Of a stretch of 64,000 bases of DNA, positions 1 to 11,640 are shown piece by piece. The first letter of the stretch is position 1; every line of letters begins with the position of its first letter. Source of the stretch: Macrothele yani (Eukaryota > Arthropoda > Arachnida > Araneae > Macrothelidae); contig CM077005.1 of the NCBI GenBank assembly GCA_039090855.1, positions 79,108,607 through 79,172,606 on the forward strand. The letters are read 5' to 3'. A program made the translations under genes and the position numbers. The notes beneath the pieces are model-generated. The model was given only the letters and a program-made list of their open reading frames with translations, was not told where the DNA came from and ran no database searches.

Positions 1-43
1 GTCATTTTCTGTTTCCACAATTTTGGAATTCTTCAATCAGAGA

Positions 44-3030
44 GATGGATAAGTATAGATTGGATGTGCTGTGTGTAAGTGAAACCAAAAAGAAGGAAAT
101 TGGGGTAGAAGAAGTGAATGGAACGGTGAGTGTGTGATCTGGAGTATTGGATAATGTGAGAGGACAGGCTGGTGTAGGTGTGATTTTAAGTGAAAAGGTG
201 AAGAACAACTTGATTCACTATAGCTGCATAAGTGAGATAATTATTTGGATTTGTTTGAAAGTGAATCTTCAGAGAATAGTAATTGTTGTAGTGTATGCTC
301 CTTGTGACTCAGGACCTTCTGATAAGAGGGAGAGATTTCTGGAATGAGCTAAAAAACTGTTTTGAGCCAGTTTGGTGCTAAAGAAAAAGTTATAATAGCA
401 GGGGATTTCAATGCTAGAATAGGTGTGCAGAATGCAATTTCTGACAATGTTCTGGGTAAGTTTAATGATCCTTGTATGAATGATAATGGTGAAAGATTAA
501 TTGAACTCTGCATTGAGAATGGCTTATGTGTATCCAATACGTTTCTCAACCACAAGTATATCCATACATCATCATCATCATCATTGTCAACCATTATCAA
601 TCCACTGCTGGACGAAGGTCTCCCAAGTTTCCTCCACAACGGTCTGTCTTGTGCCAGTCTCCTCCATGTCACTCCCGCATATTTACGAATTTCATCCACC
701 CATCTCCCATGTGGTCTTTTTCTGGGTCTTTTCCTGTCCCTTGGAATCCAATCTAAAATTTCGGCTGTCCATCTATGGTCTGTCCTACTTGGGAAAACCA
801 TACTCTTGGTCGAAAGAGTGCGATAGATTTTGTTGTCTATGATCAACATCTGAAACACTTAATTGTTGACACTCGTGTGATGAGAGGTGCGGATGTTGGT
901 TCTGATCATTACTTGATAGTGTCAATAGTGAAACTGAATGTTGGTTGGAGGAAAAGGAATAAGAAGAGGCTCAGGATGGAAAGAATAAAGGTTGAAAGGC
1001 TCCCTGAAGATCATCAGCATTTTTCTGACTTACTCAGAGAATGACTGAAGGTGCTGAAGTCTTGTGAGAGGGATGTTGAAAAAGAAATGGGAATGTTTTA
1101 CGAACTGTGTTGTCACTGCTGCTGAAGAGGTCTGTAGCACCACAATAGGGGGTAAGAAATGAGGTGATGCTTGGTGGAATAGTGAGATTGAAAAGGCAGT
1201 AAAGAGAAAGAAGGAAGCCTATTTGGGGGATGTTGCAAGGTAGAGTTTCTGTGGATGAATATCGCTGTAAGAAGCATGAAGCCGCCAGGCTGGTTCGCCA
1301 GAGTAAGGCAAAAGATAGGAAAGAGAGGGTGGAAAGGCATGAATCGGCTTTTTGGAAAGGTAGGAAGACTTTCTGGAAGTATGTGAGTATCAGGAAAGAT
1401 AGGGGAAACAAAGTTGTAAGTTGTGTGAAGAATAGGATCGGTGAAATGATATGGGAGCCCAATGAGTTAAGTGAAATGAGGTGAATACTTCTGTGAGTTA
1501 TTAGATCAGAAAAGCAAAGGTGATTCAGAAGCAGATGATGTCACAGTGAAGGATGGGAGCACAGGAGGGATCTCAAGAGAAGAGGTGTGTAAAGCTCTAA
1601 AATCTCTTCAGAATGGTAAGGCTCCAGGAGTTGATGGCATAACTGCTGAGATGTTCAAATATGGTGGTGACCCTGTAATTGACTGGTTAGCTGAAATTTG
1701 CCAGTTGTGCTGGGAGTTAGGAATGATCTCTCGGGATTAGAAGGATGCTATCATTGTTCCGTTGTATAAGGGAAAAGGTGATCAGACTGACTGCGAGAAC
1801 AATCGTGGTATTAGCCTACTGAGTGTGCCAGGGAAAGTGTTTCGTAAGGTCATTATTGAAAAAGTATGGGATCTTACATCAGAGAAAGTGTGGGATGTTC
1901 AGAATGGTTGTTTTATGCCTGGTAAAAGCTGCACTAACCAAATTTTTACATTACACATAATGATTGAAAAGTATCTGGCTGTTGGTAAAAAAGGTTTTGC
2001 TTCCTTCATAGATTTAGAGAAAGCTTATGACCGAGTAAATAGGTGACTTTTGTGTAAGGTATTGAATGATTATGGTGTTACTGGGAATCTACTTAACAGT
2101 GTAAAAGCCATGTATGCTGGCAGTAGAGATTGCGTACGAGTGAATGGTGTTTTATCAAAATGGCTTTCTATTGGTGCAGGAGTCAGACAGGGTTGTGTAA
2201 TATCACCATGGCTGTTTAATATATTTAGGGACGCATGCATGCGTGATGCCAAAATAGATAATACTGGTTTATGTCTTGGTGACATCTGTGTGTGCAGATT
2301 GCTGTATGCTGATGACACACTGTCCTGTTGGCAGAGAGCAAAAGTGAGTTGCAGAGTATGTTGACTCGGATGCACGAAGTTTGCATGAAATTCAAACTGA
2401 GTATAAATAAGGGAAAAACCAAAGTTATGGTTTTTGAGAGAGGAACGGGTAGTACTGAATGTAATATATGTCTAAATGGCACAGTGATTGACCAGGTAAA
2501 TGAGTTTGCGTATTTAGGAAGCATGTTTGACAGAGAGAACAAATTGGATGATGAAATTAGTAGGCGAGTAAATTCTTCATTGAAATTCATGGTTGCTGTG
2601 GGAGGTTTTCACAGGAATGATGGGTTCTCAAGAGAGTCCCGCATGGCTGTGTATGAAAGTGTAATTGTCCTTACTGTGATGTATGGCAGTGAAACCTGGG
2701 TGCTACAGAAGAAACATAGGAGTTGTTTGTTGTGCTGGAGAAATGCGTTACTTACGTGGGGTTTGTGGCAAGACAGGGACTTATTGTGTGAGGAATGAAG
2801 ACTTGTTGCGGTTGTGTAATGTGAAGCAAAATGTTGTTAGCGAGGTGGGGACTAATATGCTTTGGTGGTTTGGCCATGTTGAAAGAATGAATGATGAGAT
2901 GCTTACTAAGAAAATATTTTTAGCCCAAGTGAAAGGAAGGAAAGGTAGAGGAAGGCCAAGGAAGTCATGGGAGGATCAGATTCAGGAGTGTCTGCATGAG
3001 AAAAAAGATTATGAGTATGAAGTATAGAAG
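44..3030 (+). pseudogene. Broken LINE ORF2: endonuclease + reverse transcriptase
   Basis: The order is that of an apurinic-type endonuclease LINE protein. The N-terminal endonuclease starts near DVLCVSET (about 65-110), has AGDFNAR near 400-420 and continues after a nested insertion to GSDHYL near 900-912. The reverse transcriptase spans about 1546-2370: GKAPGVDG, then FIDLEKAYDRV (box A, about 2005-2040), GVRQGCVISP (about 2180-2210) and the catalytic LYADD (about 2303-2317). A C-terminal region follows with FGHVERM and GRKGRGRPRK (about 2870-2970). At least five stops or frame changes (near 345, 1041, 1482, 1738, 2044 and around 2330) break it, so it cannot make a full protein. All catalytic motifs are still readable, so decay is moderate. 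Confidence 0.9.
568..787 (-). mobile_element. RTE 3'-end fragment nested in the LINE
   Basis: The reverse complement matches the 3' end of the RTE copies at 8640-8875 and 46380-46620, including the last C-terminal codons and the ATG-repeat tail (CATCATCAT at the left end). Removing it restores the reading frame of the host LINE endonuclease (YIH then TWEN), so it inserted after the LINE did. At most 3 bp of target duplication (TAC) is visible. It is a severe 5' truncation of about 220 bp. Confidence 0.9.
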
Positions 3031-3625
3031 ATCTTGTGTACAGTGTGTGATGGACGTGAGTGAAGCCCGAGTGGTATGTCAAGATCGCTTTAAATGGAGA
3101 AGTTTGATATGGCAACAGTAAGTAAAAATTATCTGGTAATTTTTATTTCTTTGTGGAGCTAACCTCTGAATATCAGAGAACAGCTTAGTGATATGTATGT
3201 ATGTACAATTTTGGAATTTTTCTGATCAAGTTCCTTGTTTTCTTTTGTTGTTCTCCCCTTATCATGTTTTTTTTTTTTATATTTTTCTGATCATGTACCT
3301 TGATTTCAATACCTTCAGTGATAATGAAAAAATGTCATTTTTTTAAAAACTTTTTTCTAATGTACTGCATATTTTTCTGTTTCTCACAGTATCTTCTTAA
3401 AACTAATTAGTAGAGAACAAGCTTTTTGTTCCAGTCCCCCTTTTTAAGTGAAATAAATTTCAAAACCGGTACCTTACCTGTCCGTGGTGGAATCTGCGTC
3501 ATTTCCGTGACTCGTAAAATTGCTTCATGGGATTGTGAACAATGCAGTACTGATTTTCCACATTTAATTTCCTTTCAGATGTGTGCTTTCCCCACTTTTA
3601 GTTGCTTCTTGCTACATCAGAGGAA

Positions 3626-5007
3626 GCATCCCCTTAAAGCAAAATTAAAGTTCAAAAATGCCACGCCACTACTTGCTCATTCTGCAGAAAGAAACCCTTG
3701 ATGTGGAATGAAAGTCGGCAACGGAGAGTTAAAGTTCCGATATTGAACTTGAATTTCCTTTTCAACAAAAGGAAAATGCACTTTTTGTCTCTAGATAGTA
3801 GGAAAAAGTAATAATTTTCAGAATAATTAAAGTTTAAAAAGTGATAATGCCAATTCTCACTGCAACGAAAACAACTGTACTGGTCATGGAAATATAGCGC
3901 AATTTTTAGCAAGGACCAGATAAATAACGATTTTCTGTGTTAATTTTGCCTTATTCAAAACAAAAAGTTCTTATTCCATAGATTGATAGATATACAAAGA
4001 AAGTACTATAAGGAATAAAAAAAGGTACATTTTGCTTGGAAATTTTCCAAAAAATATGGTCACTTTCGTGCACATTTTTACAAACAACATTCCTCGTTTT
4101 TTTTTAACTACTTTTTGTATTTTTGTGGTTTGAAAACAACCATGAGCAACTTCAATTCTGTGTAGGCACTTACTATGTTTACTGTAAGGTTCCCTTTGTA
4201 ACATAGATTGATTTTTGAGGAAAATTAGAAAAAAACAAACAAATGTTAGTGGCTTGAGAAGTAAATGCTAAAGAAGTCTTCAATTTATTTCCCTCAAGAA
4301 GTCTTCAACTTATGGACAATTGTTTAAGTAAAAATTCACTTTTTTATGAATTTACGTTGTCATTTTGCTGTCCTGGTAATTTGTTACAGAGAGTGTAATA
4401 CAATTTTATTCATTACTACTGAAAAATGCTAAAAACTACAGATTGTTTTAGCGTTTACTTCTGAAAATTTCCAGTCAGGGTTGGAGTCTCTGGTCTTGGT
4501 TACCACAGATGATTAAAATTGTGCAGAACATGTTTTTCCTTAAAGTATAAATTCATTAGTATTGATTTGAATATGCTGCCAATCAGTGAAGAGAGTAATC
4601 CAGTGTTTGAGCTAGTTCTTTGTGTTGTGGTGACAGGTATATCAGACACCAGTCTGTTTATTTCTAGTTAAGCCATACTGGAGCAAAGCATACAAAATGT
4701 TTTGTGATTGAATTTTGTACTGAAGTTATTTTTAAAGGTAGTAAGTAGACTGTTGGCCTTACTGTATCCGTGTTCATCTGCATAATACCACCAGTCCTGT
4801 TATTTTTCTCTTGGAGACTTGTGATTTTTGGATTTATTTCCATAATTGTTCAGTATTTCATAAGTTCCTGTCAAGAATCTGAAAAATGCTATTCAAATTT
4901 TAAGTTTTTGTGAGACCCCCACTGTAAAATAAAACTATCCATCATGATGCATACAAAAGTACTAGATTGTAAAGAAAGTTTCTGGAAAAGATTGTATGTG
5001 GCATGTG
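3626..5007. other. No gene seen; AT-rich sequence
   Basis: Nothing here has a recognisable domain, terminal repeat or RNA fold. Short open frames on both strands are low-complexity Phe/Lys/Tyr-rich and typical of AT-rich non-coding DNA. Part may be the remainder of the transposon that carries repeat B. Confidence 0.6.
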
Positions 5008-5020
5008 TAATGCAAATATA

Positions 5021-5048
5021 TTTCAGCTATTACTATGGCCTTCATCAG
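5021..5048 (-). ncRNA. Hammerhead-like motif, PLE 3' end
   Basis: On the minus strand the conserved CUGAUGA core is followed by a hairpin (GCCAU pairing with AUAGC-type sequence through an AGUA loop) and then GAAA. Hammerhead ribozymes are known in PLE terminal repeats. Stem I, stem III and the cleavage site are not clear by eye, so activity is not claimed. Confidence 0.45.
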
Positions 5049-5210
5049 TGCGACTACGATTGGTTTACGTGCCAGATTGGAAAGGTAAGTTTTGTAATGG
5101 TAACTTTGGGTGACGTGATGCACTGAGGGATTTCCAGATGTAAGGAATGAAAATAGGGAGCTCGGAGTTCCAATTTTTGGAAAATAAAATTTCCAAACTT
5201 TTTCTAAACC

Positions 5211-6068
5211 TTAGAGCATACCGATTTTGAAAGGGAGCCAACTTTTAGTATCGGACCAAAGTGGAATAGCGGAAGTGTCAGCCATGGTAAGAAGAGATAA
5301 GGCAGATGAAGGTTTTCCAAATTTCACATCAGATTTGTGTTCCTGAAATCTTGAGAGAATTTTCCGGAATGAACTTCCTATGTACGCGGTTAATCCAACG
5401 TTAGTCTTGATCAGAATTTTATACACTTCAGGTGAAGAAAGCGGAGGTCTTGGGTCTCTGTCATTACGGAGTATAACAGAAATTGAAGGGGAAGAACGAA
5501 TGACAAGTCTATATCCTTCTCTTTTGAAGATACTGATGAGTTAGTAGGCAGAAGGTTTGTGGTAAGGGATTGAGTCAGCAAATGTTAGTTCCTTTTTTGG
5601 TGAAACAGGTTGAAGAGCAACAACTGGTTTTGTCTTAGCATTTTGGATTAATTTAGAAACCAGGAGAGGGGGAAAGCCATGTTGAGTAGCGATCAAGCTG
5701 ATGTTTGCTAATTCATTTGTTAGATTAACTTCAGTGTTACAAACCAAATGAGCTCGATGAATGAGAGACTTGAGGGCTGACAGTTTATATTGGTGGAATA
5801 TATGAGAATTGAAAGGAATAATGCTATTGGTAGATACTGGTTTTCGGTAGACAGAAGTGGAAATTGAAGGGTAAGAACGAATGGCAAGTCTATATCCTTC
5901 TCTTTTAAAGATACTGATGAATTTGTAGGCAGAAGGTTCGTGGTAAGGGATTGAGCCAGCAAATGTTAGTTCCTTTTTTGGTGAAACAGGTTGAAGAGCA
6001 ACAACTGTTTTTTTCTTAGCATTTTGAATTAATTTAGAGACCAGGAGAGGGGGAAAGCCATGTCGCAC
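5211..6068 (-). pseudogene. PLE protein fragment: RT thumb and GIY-YIG region
   Basis: Read on the minus strand, the upstream part (6068-5541) contains the conserved post-RT block of PLE proteins: VYRKPVSTNSIIPFNSH, then QYKLSALKSLIHRAHLVCN and HGFPPLLVSKLI. The HGFPPLLVSKLIQNAK block occurs twice because of the internal duplication. The downstream frame (5426-5211) has the GIY-YIG signature as YKI...AYIGSSFRKILSRFQEH. The RT palm with its catalytic aspartates is absent, so this is a 5'-truncated and rearranged copy. It is closest to the PLE at 57255-59655, which has the same block order. Confidence 0.8.
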
Positions 6069-6095
6069 TGATGAAGGCCATAGTAATGGCTGAAA
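6068..6095 (+). ncRNA. Hammerhead-like motif, PLE inverted arm
   Basis: This is the inverted partner of the motif at 5021-5048. CUGAUGA is followed by AGGCCAU-AGUA-AUGGCU, which pairs as stem II with one bulged G, and then GAAA. The stem is better paired here than in the other arm. Confidence 0.45.
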
Positions 6096-6299
6096 TATAT
6101 TTGCATTAAACTTTTATATGTAACTTTGCATGTTCTACACTACCTTCTTAATTTAATGTGTAATGCAAGATACTGCAGACCTGCAAATGTCCCAGAGTGC
6201 TGTGTGCAAAAGAATAGATTCTAAGGACAGAACATATGCTGTTGTGGTGAAGATTAGTTGTACGTGGCAATGATGCAATGGCGATATCAAAGGAAGGTG

Positions 6300-7330
6300 T
6301 GCATGCAATATAGCTGTATGAATATCTGAATGACATGAAAATAATGGAAACACTTGGAAATTTGCGAAACACGTTTGGTGACAATATTATCGAACAATGT
6401 ACTTGCTATGACTGGTACACGAAATTCGCCACTGGTGTACGGGATCTGTCTGATGCGCCCAGAAGTGGCAGACCCAGTAAGGTTGAAGATGATATGCTGC
6501 AGCAAATGCTATCGACCACGCCTGATGCAACACTACGGGAACTGGCAGAGGAACTGAAAACCTCCCATACGATCATCAACACCCGACTTCGGAAGTTGGG
6601 ATATTCGTGCAAACTGTGCAAATGGCTCATGCTTTGTCTGACCAAAATTGGATGCAAAGTTACTTCATTGCTGTTGCTATGCAAAAGAGAAATACCGGAG
6701 GGCTTTTTACATCGGTTGGTCTTGACAAAAAAATGGGTCACTTACTGTATATGAATGTTACATGACAAAGAGCATGAACCAAACAGGGACTACCCTCACA
6801 GAAGGTTGGTAAGCCATCCCTTTATGGACAAAAGGTGCTGCTGATTTGCTGACGGGATTTTTGCGGTATGATTCACTATGAACTCTTAACTTGGAACAAT
6901 ACTATCACATCGGATGCTTACATCCGACAGTTGGATTGTCTCCATGCTGCACTGCAAGAAAAGTGCCCAGCGTTGATTTATCGCCATGGAGTTGTTTTTC
7001 ACCAGATAACATTTGTCCACATGTCGCTTTATGGACCCAGCAAACATTGCACAAGCTGGAATGGGAAATATTGTCTCATCCCCTCCCCCTCCACCCCTTC
7101 CTTATTTCCCGGACCTTACCCCTTCCGACTTTTGTCTCTTCCAGTCTTTGTCGAATTTTCTTGCTGATACAAATGTTTTAATGACGATGTGAAACGTTGC
7201 TTGGATGACTTCTTTAACTCCCGCACACCCGACTTTTATGGTAATGGAATATTTCAACTTATAGATCGGTAGAATAAGGTCGTCAGTTCCAATGGAAACT
7301 ACCTGGACAATTAAGTTAATAAGTGTTTTG
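6300..7330 (+). pseudogene. Mariner-like transposase relic
   Basis: The N-terminal half (6335-6754) reads as a mariner helix-turn-helix protein: FGDNIIEQCTCYDWYTKFATGVRDLSD, DAPRSGRPSKVEDD, then ATLRELAEELKTSHTII and RLRKLGY, ending with the KKWVTY block where the first catalytic Asp (DEKW) has become a TKKW-type sequence. After frameshifts the C-terminal part is visible near 6990-7150 as decayed CPHVAL, TLHKLEWEILSHPL and a DLAPSDF-like region. Frame changes and stops are frequent. No terminal inverted repeats could be placed, so the ends are approximate. Confidence 0.8.
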
Positions 7331-7531
7331 TACGATTTTTAAGCTTGAAATATGTGCTTCTCTATTTTGGGGATACTTTTTTTACAACCTGATAAATTTC
7401 TGATCTGGTCAATATATGCAATTTTTGGCAAATTTTGTAATGGTTGCTTAAAACACTACATGTAATGGATTCACACAATTCCTTCCCCTTTCCTCTTCAT
7501 CAGTTTTTTTTCCCCCGTATGTTTTATGGAA

Positions 7532-8165
7532 GTTCATATTCCCTCGCTCTTTCAATTAGTTCTCTCAGTACGTGGATATGATCTATTGTGCTGTAGCCAC
7601 TCCTGAATCCAGCTTGTTCTCTCGGTTGAGCCATGTCCAGTGTTACCTTCAAGCGGTGTGAAATAACTTTAGTGAAGATTTTATAAACTACTGATAGGAG
7701 GCTGATAGGTCTGTAGTTTCCGAGATCCTCAATGTCACCTTTCTTATGTAGCAGGATCATTGTAGCGGTGTTCCAATCCTCAGGAATCTTTCCTTCATTA
7801 AGGCATCGAGTGAAAATTTGGGCGAGTACTGTTTCAATTTCTCCACTTGCTTCTTGTATGATGTCTACAGTAATTCCATCTTCTCCTGGAGCTTTTCCCC
7901 GCTTCATGTTCTTGATTGCATGTGCAACTTCTGCTGGAAGGACTGGAGGAACTCTGGTACTGGTATCTTTCATGATGTCTGGAGTGCATGTATCATCCCT
8001 TTCATATAATTTGGAGTAGAAATCTTTCACTCTTGTCAAAATTTCGCCTCTATTTCTTGTTACAGAACCATCTTCTTTTCTCAGTGCCATAACCTGTTTT
8101 CTTCCCTTACTGAGATGTCCCTTTGCTATCTTTAGGCTTTGGTTGTTTTCAATTGCTTTCCTCAC
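7532..8165 (-). pseudogene. RTE reverse transcriptase, inverted N-terminal half
   Basis: The frame is open for about 210 codons. It contains the region between endonuclease and RT (FYSKLYERDD) and the first RT blocks: NMKRGKAPGEDGITVDII, WNTATMILLHKKGD, NYRPISLLSVVYKIFTKVI and QAGFRSGYSTIDHI. It stops just before the FIDYENAFD block seen in the other copy at about 45595. Having no internal stop, this half is better preserved than the longer copy, which has frameshifts, so the insertion may be younger. Confidence 0.9.
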
Positions 8166-8190
8166 TAGTTCACAGTTGAATTTTCTTACG

Positions 8191-8858
8191 TGAACTTTCA
8201 GAAGACAAAAGTGATGTTCAATGCTTTTACAAGAAATGAAGATTTATTGATTGATGGAGAAAAGCTGGAGATAACAGACACATACGTTTATCTTGGACAG
8301 CAGATATCAAGTGAGGGTCACATTGATGAAGAAATTAATCGGCGTACAAAACTTGCCTGGAGAGCTTTTGGAAGAAACAGCATAATTTTCAAGAGCAATA
8401 TGCCATTAAGTCTTAAAAGAAAAGTGTTTGATCAATTCATCCTTCCAGTGCTTACGTATGGTGCGGAGACGTGGACCTTAACTAAAAGAGTCATACAAAG
8501 ACTGCAGACAACTCAAAGAAGCATGGAGAGGTGCATGCTTCGTGTAACCAGGAGAGATAAGGAGAGGAACTCGTGGATCCGAAAAATGACAAGAGTGGAA
8601 GACATCATGATCAGAGTTAAATCCCTGAAATGGCAATGGGCTGGACATACTGCCAGAAGGACAGATCATCGATGGACAGCCGAAATTTTAGATTGGATTC
8701 CAAGGGACAGGAAAAGACCCAGAAGAAGACCACATGGGAGATGGGTGGATGAAATTCGAAAGTATGCAGGGGTGACATGGAGGAGACTGGCACAAGACAG
8801 ACCGTTGTGGAGGAAACTTGGGGAGACCTTCGTCCAGCAGTGGATTGATAATGGTTGA
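8191..8858 (+). pseudogene. RTE C-terminal half (after RT palm)
   Basis: This is an open frame of about 222 codons corresponding to the part after the catalytic FADD box: NFQKTKVMFN, then TDTYVYLGQQISSEGHIDEEI, FDQFILPVLTYGAETW, and the terminal RPRRRPHGRWVDEIRK...LGETFVQQW that typifies RTE proteins. No internal stop is present. The ATG at 8191 is not a gene start; it falls at the inversion junction. Confidence 0.92.
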
Positions 8859-8888
8859 CAATGATGATGATGATGATGTTTTATGGAA

Positions 8889-9072
8889 TCTGGTCCTGTG
8901 TTTTACATCTATTTTTAATTAAATGAAGTTTTCCTGAGGTTGAATCCAATTCTGGAATAGGGTTTGCACAATTCATGGACAATTCATGGAATTTTATTTT
9001 CAGATCTGTGAAAAGCATTTGAATTTCCATTTTGTATGTGCGTTTGAAGAAGGATTATGGAATAGTCCTGGG
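8889..9072. other. Spacer, nothing recognised
   Basis: Short AT-rich stretch between the RTE target site and the next transposon. No feature seen. Confidence 0.5.
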
Positions 9073-9698
9073 CAGGGCAAGATTTCATCTTTTATGCTCA
9101 CTAGCAAATTTTGCTAGTCACCAAATAGTTTGCTAACAAAACATCTGTATGACTAGCAAGTAAAACAATCACCTAGTAACCTGTTTTCTAACAAAGTTAT
9201 ACAGAAACTTTAATGTACAAATATTTTGACTTACCTTTTCTTTAAATAAACAGAATCTTAGACAAGTTTAGTGACTGTTTCTAACGAGAATTTCTTATAA
9301 ATCCTCATACTACTGTATATGAGTACACTTCACTGACATTCCGATTCAGATTTATACACAACTCCAGCTGAATCAAATCAACTTTCTTTCCCCATTTTGC
9401 AGGTAGGAAGAGTTTCTCTGCCCTATCTCACTCGTTCACCTTTATTGTTTCAACGGTGATGAAATCCTCCTACAGCGCTCAGTGAATGCTTTATTTCTAC
9501 CCTCGTTTTGGTTTCTAAAAGTAGATCAGTTAAAGGGAGAGGATTCTCTGTTAGCTATCTGATGACTGGAAGGAACGAAAGCTATGGAGAAGATTGGAAT
9601 AAAATAGCGAAAGTAAATTTTGGCGACAATGCATCACTGTTTTAATAAGAGGTGAAAATAGAAAATACTGTGTAAATTTCGCGAACTGACAATGATTT

Positions 9699-9962
9699 TT
9701 GGTTGGTTTAACTAAAAAGAATGGTAAAGGTGTAGTTAAGGTCCTTAATTATTCAGCTAAAAATTTTGTGAAAAAATTACATACATATTTTAAAGTATGT
9801 AATTTGACAGAAAATGGTGAACACATTTCAGCTCTACAACGCATTATAAATTTTTTTAATGTCAAATTTACCTGCCTGCATAGGGATGTGAAGGAAGTTT
9901 GCCGCGAACCTACGCCCAGCAATGCTGCAGTGTCCTCCAAGGCTCCACCGAAACGAAAGTAA
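9699..9962 (+). pseudogene. Unrecognised ORF in the hAT-like element
   Basis: This is an 87-codon open frame inside the transposon. It is lysine-rich at both ends, with a central NLTENGEHISALQRI segment. I do not recognise a family. Given its position it may be a residue of a transposase or of a passenger gene, or chance. No start context or splice logic supports a real gene. Confidence 0.25.
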
Positions 9963-10249
9963 CAGTCGTGCTCTTTTTGTATTTTTGCTGTTTTCTTTTT
10001 TTTTTCTTTTTTTTTTTGCTTTTGTAATCCATTTAGCAACTGAGTTTTAACACTCTTTCTGGAGAAATAATAAATTTAGAATTCTTTTCCAGAGCAAACA
10101 TTGTTAGATGCTGCATTTTATGAGTGGTAAACTATGAGACAGAGGGAACCTTTGCATCTTACAACAATCAATGCTACTCTGGAAAATAATTCTAAATTTA
10201 TCATTGTCTCTAGAAAGGGTAAAAACTCAGTGTCTAAGTTCATTATAAA

Positions 10250-11640
10250 AGAAACAAGAAAGATGACACCAAATTTTCAGTTGTAATGAGCATGTCTTTT
10301 GAATCCATTCAGATGCGAATTAAATTTATCAAAGCTATTCAAAGTCATTGGAACCGGTATGGAAAACAGTAGTATCTGGCTGAAGAAAGAAGTTTTTCAA
10401 TCGGGCTTTTAATCCTGCAGATATTGCTGTAAATGGAATCGTGAACTTATGCTCTCTGGTTGCAGACTCGTGTGCTAAGAAAAATTTGAAATTATATGAG
10501 AAACATTTTGCAGCAGAAACGCTCACCAACAAAGAAAGAATTTTTAAATCAGACTCTTAGAAGCAAAGATATCAACAAATACTAGATAAGAATCTACGCC
10601 CCTTGGTGGGAGAAACGTGCATTATTTTAAGAACGTATTTTCAAAAGGTTTTTCGATTTGAGCAGTATAGGTCCACGAAAGAATGTTTTCAGTCAAGTTT
10701 TCAGGAGCTCAGATGTTGCTGCAAATATGTCAGAAGCAGAAATTAGTACTTATGCCCCCTGGTGGACATACCATTCTTTACCAAATATAAGAAATTATAG
10801 AGAAAACATTTCCCATCAGGAGCTGTATGCGATACAGTAAGAATTTTTCAAACCTGAGTTTTGGAAACAGAAATTTCATGAAAAACACAATTTCCATTAA
10901 CGCCCCCTAGCAGAACATCTATGAGTTACTTGAAAATTTTGAAATTATATGAAAAACATTTTGCACTGGAAACTCTATCCAACAAGAAGGAATTTTACAA
11001 ATCTGACTCTTTGAAGTAGATATACTGACAAAAATAAGATATACATCTACGCCCCCTGGCAAAAAAACCATGCATTATTTTAAGAAGATATTCCGAAAAA
11101 GTTTATCAATGTGAGTAGTATCAGTCCACAAACGAATTTTTTTCAATCAAGATTTTAGAAGCTCACCCTGGTGGCCAAACCATCTTTTACCAAAAATTAG
11201 AAATTATATTAAAAAATTTCCCACCAGGAGTTGTTTCTGGTGCAGAAAGAATTTTTCAAATCAGAGTTTTAGAAGTAGAGATATCGGGGAAACGCAATTT
11301 ACTTTTACGCCCCCTAGCAGAAAATCTATGCATAACTTGAAAAAGTGACTATACCTAAAATACTCTTCGACATAAATGGAATTGAAAGGTAAAATAATTT
11401 TTTTCAGTCAGTTGTTCAGAAGCAAATATATGGAATAAAATGTATTTTGAATTCGATATCATCTGCATTTATACCCTCTAGCAGCGAAACTGTACATTGT
11501 AAAAAAAAAAAAAAAAAAACTAAATGAAGGATCATCATTCTCATATTTCAAGTTTCCCAATGCAAAAAGAATTTATCAAATCAGACTAATAGTTGCAGAG
11601 ATATGGTGTTCACAGACGGACGGACTTTACCAAAAAATAC
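10250..11640 (-). repeat. Repeat A array, copy 1
   Basis: The minus strand reads through the standard repeat A order: the GTCCGTCCGTCTGTG head near 11625, monomers with a GATTTGAAAAATTCTTTC block and an AGGGGGCG-type core, and the CATACCGGTTCCA...TTGAATAGCTTTGATAAATT tail near 10320-10370. It ends in the CATCTTTCTTG motif. It is shorter than copies 3 and 5 because fewer monomers are present. Confidence 0.8.

Larger units (their letters stand above)
31..3204 (+). mobile_element. Non-LTR retrotransposon, 5'-truncated, with target duplication
   Basis: The insertion is bounded by an exact 14-bp direct repeat, ACAATTTTGGAATT, at 17-30 and 3205-3218, and ends in a short ATGT-type tail. It starts inside the endonuclease domain, so it is 5'-truncated. 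It encodes endonuclease, reverse transcriptase and a C-terminal region in that order. Its 3' end recurs at 49254-49465 (plus) and 61349-61773 (minus), so the family has at least three copies here. The clade is not certain; the order and the GRGRPRK-type C-terminus fit an endonuclease-type LINE. Confidence 0.9.
1..3625 (+). repeat. Dispersed repeat B, copy 1 (split by LINE)
   Basis: Bases 1-30 and 3205 to about 3625 form one copy of a non-coding repeat that recurs at about 22690-23110 in the same orientation. Shared blocks include a TTCTGTTTCC start, TTTTCTGATCATGTNCCT, the CTTCNTAAAACTAAT block, GATCGGTAC-like and GTGGAATC-like blocks and a CAATGCAGTAYYGATTTT block. The join across the LINE is confirmed because the second copy is continuous at this point. 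No coding sense is visible. It probably belongs to the body of a DNA transposon, since copy 2 lies inside one. Confidence 0.65.
5008..6108 (-). mobile_element. Penelope-like element, truncated, with inverted ends
   Basis: A 46-bp inverted repeat with one mismatch closes the element (5008-5053 and 6063-6108). Inside, on the minus strand, is the 3' part of a PLE reading frame, including a GIY-YIG-like region. About 210 bp is present twice in direct orientation (about 5471-5690 and 5857-6063), the partial tandem arrangement typical of PLE insertions. Both inverted arms carry a hammerhead-like motif. No target duplication is visible. Confidence 0.8.
7532..8875 (+). mobile_element. RTE LINE insertion with 5' inversion (twin priming)
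   Basis: The two halves of one RTE copy sit head to head: 7532 to about 8190 is minus strand and 8191-8875 is plus strand. The whole unit is flanked by an exact 13-bp duplication, ATGTTTTATGGAA (7519-7531 and 8876-8888), and ends in an ATG-repeat tail. Against the copy at 44176-46628, about 400 bp around the RT active site is missing at the junction. This is the classic product of twin-primed reverse transcription. Confidence 0.93.

Noticed and set aside
349..858. A 169-codon minus-strand frame with an RTE-like C-terminus
   Set aside because: Only the part within 568-787 is RTE. The flanks are antisense of the host LINE endonuclease.
10250..11640. CRISPR-like array because of regular repeats
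   Set aside because: Monomers are about 150 bp, diverged and without spacers, and the DNA is eukaryotic; this is repeat A.
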